Translations under genes and position numbers: made by a program
Virus record (IMG/VR): IMGVR_UViG_3300014050_000080
Location: 1-33,999 of that record
From: a virus
Length of the DNA: 33,999 bases
Direction: 5' to 3' (one strand)
Shown: one piece after another, positions 32,952-33,999 of the stretch
How the letters are laid out: every line of letters begins with the position of its first letter
Position numbering within the stretch: position 1 is the stretch's first letter
The notes under the pieces: model-generated
Database searches by the model: none
What the model was told of the DNA's origin: nothing
What the model saw: only the letters and a program-made list of their open reading frames with translations

Positions 32952-33178
32952 CGTTATCTCCTAAAGGCGAGATGGAAGGTTCTCGCACTAAACATCATTC
33001 TGACATATATGATGCGGAAAGATTTTTCTTAGATTGCTGATATCTAGCCACCCTTTCATAAAGAGGGGTCTCCAAAAATCAGCGGTTTACGCACGATTTC
33101 AACCGTTTATCCTATAGATTTTTTGTCCAGCAAAAATCTTAAAATATATAAAAAAAGTGTTTTTGCTTTTCTATTTAA
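32952..33178. other. Non-coding spacer
   Basis: No gene is seen. Contents: a CCCTTT/AAAGAGGG hairpin near 33050-33067 and an A/T-rich stretch (33133-33175) before the stop of 33179-33514. No strong promoter was identified. Confidence 0.5.
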
Positions 33179-33514
33179 CTAGGATAGATTCTTATAATCT
33201 TCAGAAGTAACCTTGCGGTCAAAGTTTCTGTAGTCCTGTTCCATTGTATGTATTTCACCTTCTGGAATTTCTTTGACCACATCAATCGCATGGCGAAGTC
33301 CTAGTTCATAGAACTTCTCAGAACCATCAGGGAAACTTTCTTCCCACTTCTTGACTAATACAATCAAGGCATCTGTCAAGTCGTGTTGGTACTGCTGGAA
33401 CATTTCAGAGACAGCCGCCATTGCATCCATCATTGTGTCTGGGCTAAGGCGTTGCTCCATCATCATTCCGACAAGACGCTCTCGGACTAGATTCTCGTAA
33501 TCTTCTCTTTTCAT
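33179..33514 (-). CDS. Hypothetical helical protein (111 aa)
   Basis: The sequence MKREDYENLVRERLVGMMME, QRLSPDTMMDAMAAVSEMFQ is mostly helical, then LTDALIVLVKKWEESFPDGS. ATG 33514 has SD GGAGATA and overlaps the upstream stop region by none (1-base gap). It resembles uncharacterised actinophage proteins; function unknown. Confidence 0.75.
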   Translation of the reverse strand: MKREDYENLVRERLVGMMMEQRLSPDTMMDAMAAVSEMFQQYQHDLTDALIVLVKKWEESFPDGSEKFYELGLRHAIDVVKEIPEGEIHTMEQDYRNFDRKVTSEDYKNLS

Positions 33515-33515
33515 T

Positions 33516-33999
33516 CTATCTCCATTGGTCTTGGCAGTTTTGGCAAAGCATTGCATCATAGCCAGTTGCGGTGTAGGAAATGATTCCGTCCTTGCTTACA
33601 GCACAAGGTCCGATACGACCATCGGTCTCTCCACATCTATCGCAAGCAACATCTATCAGCCACTCAAACTTGAAGTTTCTTTTGATGGATTCCAACATAC
33701 CTAGGGTTAGGGCGTGACCTCTTGTATCTGCTGAAGTTCTACGGATAAAGATTCGTAGGTTCTCAACTTGGAGAACTGGCTTCAACTTCTTGCAAGGACA
33801 TTGGTACTTAGATGGGCGACAGTCAACAACTCCCTCAAAAGCATTGTGGGCATTGACCGAGTGACCGCAGAGGCAGACTCGGTTGTCAGGGGCTTTGCGA
33901 GAAGTCTTGATATTTTCATTGTAGTCAAGCAGGGTGTCTATGGGTAGCCCCGTCATCTTCTCAATCCTTGCAATTTTTTCTTTTTGTTCTTCGGTGTAG
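33516..33999 (-). CDS. Cys-rich phage protein, N-terminus beyond window
   Basis: The frame stays open to the right edge (EEQKEKIARIEKMTG before the first ATG at 33956), so the true start is probably outside. It has CLCGHSVNAHN, CRPSKYQCPCKK and later CDRCGETDGRIGPC with CQNCQDQW: several CxxC/CxC knuckles expected to bind zinc in two ribbons. Family resembles actinophage proteins of unknown function. It may act in nucleic-acid binding. Confidence 0.75.
   Translation of the reverse strand, partial: YTEEQKEKIARIEKMTGLPIDTLLDYNENIKTSRKAPDNRVCLCGHSVNAHNAFEGVVDCRPSKYQCPCKKLKPVLQVENLRIFIRRTSADTRGHALTLGMLESIKRNFKFEWLIDVACDRCGETDGRIGPCAVSKDGIISYTATGYDAMLCQNCQDQWR

Overview
The window looks like part of a tailed bacteriophage (Caudoviricetes) genome. 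It has a portal protein, a capsid-like protein, an r1t-type holin, a cell-wall lysis group and dozens of very small, tightly overlapping genes with strong Shine-Dalgarno (SD) sites. Many of the small proteins (DUF3846, DUF7694-like, GQYH-type, small zinc ribbons) resemble ones I associate with actinobacteriophages. The modest GC content and sigma70-like promoters (TTGACA/TTGACT, 16-18 bp, TATNNT) suggest a lower-GC actinobacterial host, perhaps a freshwater or marine one; the host is inference only. No large terminase, polymerase, primase or integrase is present, so the window is a fragment.

Layout. (1) 1-8357, minus strand: a structural operon read leftwards, with capsid-like protein, double-HTH protein, two small unknowns, a DUF1360 membrane protein, portal, a Dps/ferritin-like protein, and two related proteins, the second a >928-residue protein running off the left edge. 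(2) 8358-8882: divergent intergenic region. (3) 8883-11895, plus strand: small genes, mostly each with its own promoter and terminator (DUF3846, zinc ribbon, WGR-like), ending in a second double-HTH protein. (4) 11965-15217, minus: lysis and small membrane-protein module (holin-like, peptidoglycan-binding and transglycosylase proteins from overlapping genes, several single-TM proteins). (5) 15322-30172, minus: accessory genes including a dual-specificity phosphatase, a proteasome-beta-like Ntn hydrolase, a zincin-VWA protein with its MoxR-type AAA+ partner, and many unknown small proteins. (6) about 30243-31500: a mostly non-coding, repeat-rich region. (7) 31501-33999, minus: possible small terminase, holin and two unknown genes, the last running off the right edge.

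The most unusual content is non-coding. A 14-bp motif A (GYAAAAAGTAAAAA, about 19 copies) and a 16-bp motif B (AACTACAAACAACTTT, about 14 clear or near copies) recur throughout. Both are concentrated, with a third motif C (GCGGTTACCTGGCC), in 30.4-31.4 kb. Several intergenic regions fold into strong RNA-like structures: a promoter-driven hairpin RNA at 17.6 kb, a multibranched element with a possible pseudoknot at 19.3 kb, a three-way junction at 23.5 kb, a promoter-to-terminator small RNA at 30.3 kb and a leader with alternative stems at 13.5 kb. Four plus-strand leaders share hairpins with different stems but the same AGGG-type loop. Together these point to a large RNA/DNA-site regulatory layer whose regulators might include the two paralogous double-HTH proteins.

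All statements come from reading the sequence by eye. Family names are from recognition of motifs, not database searches.
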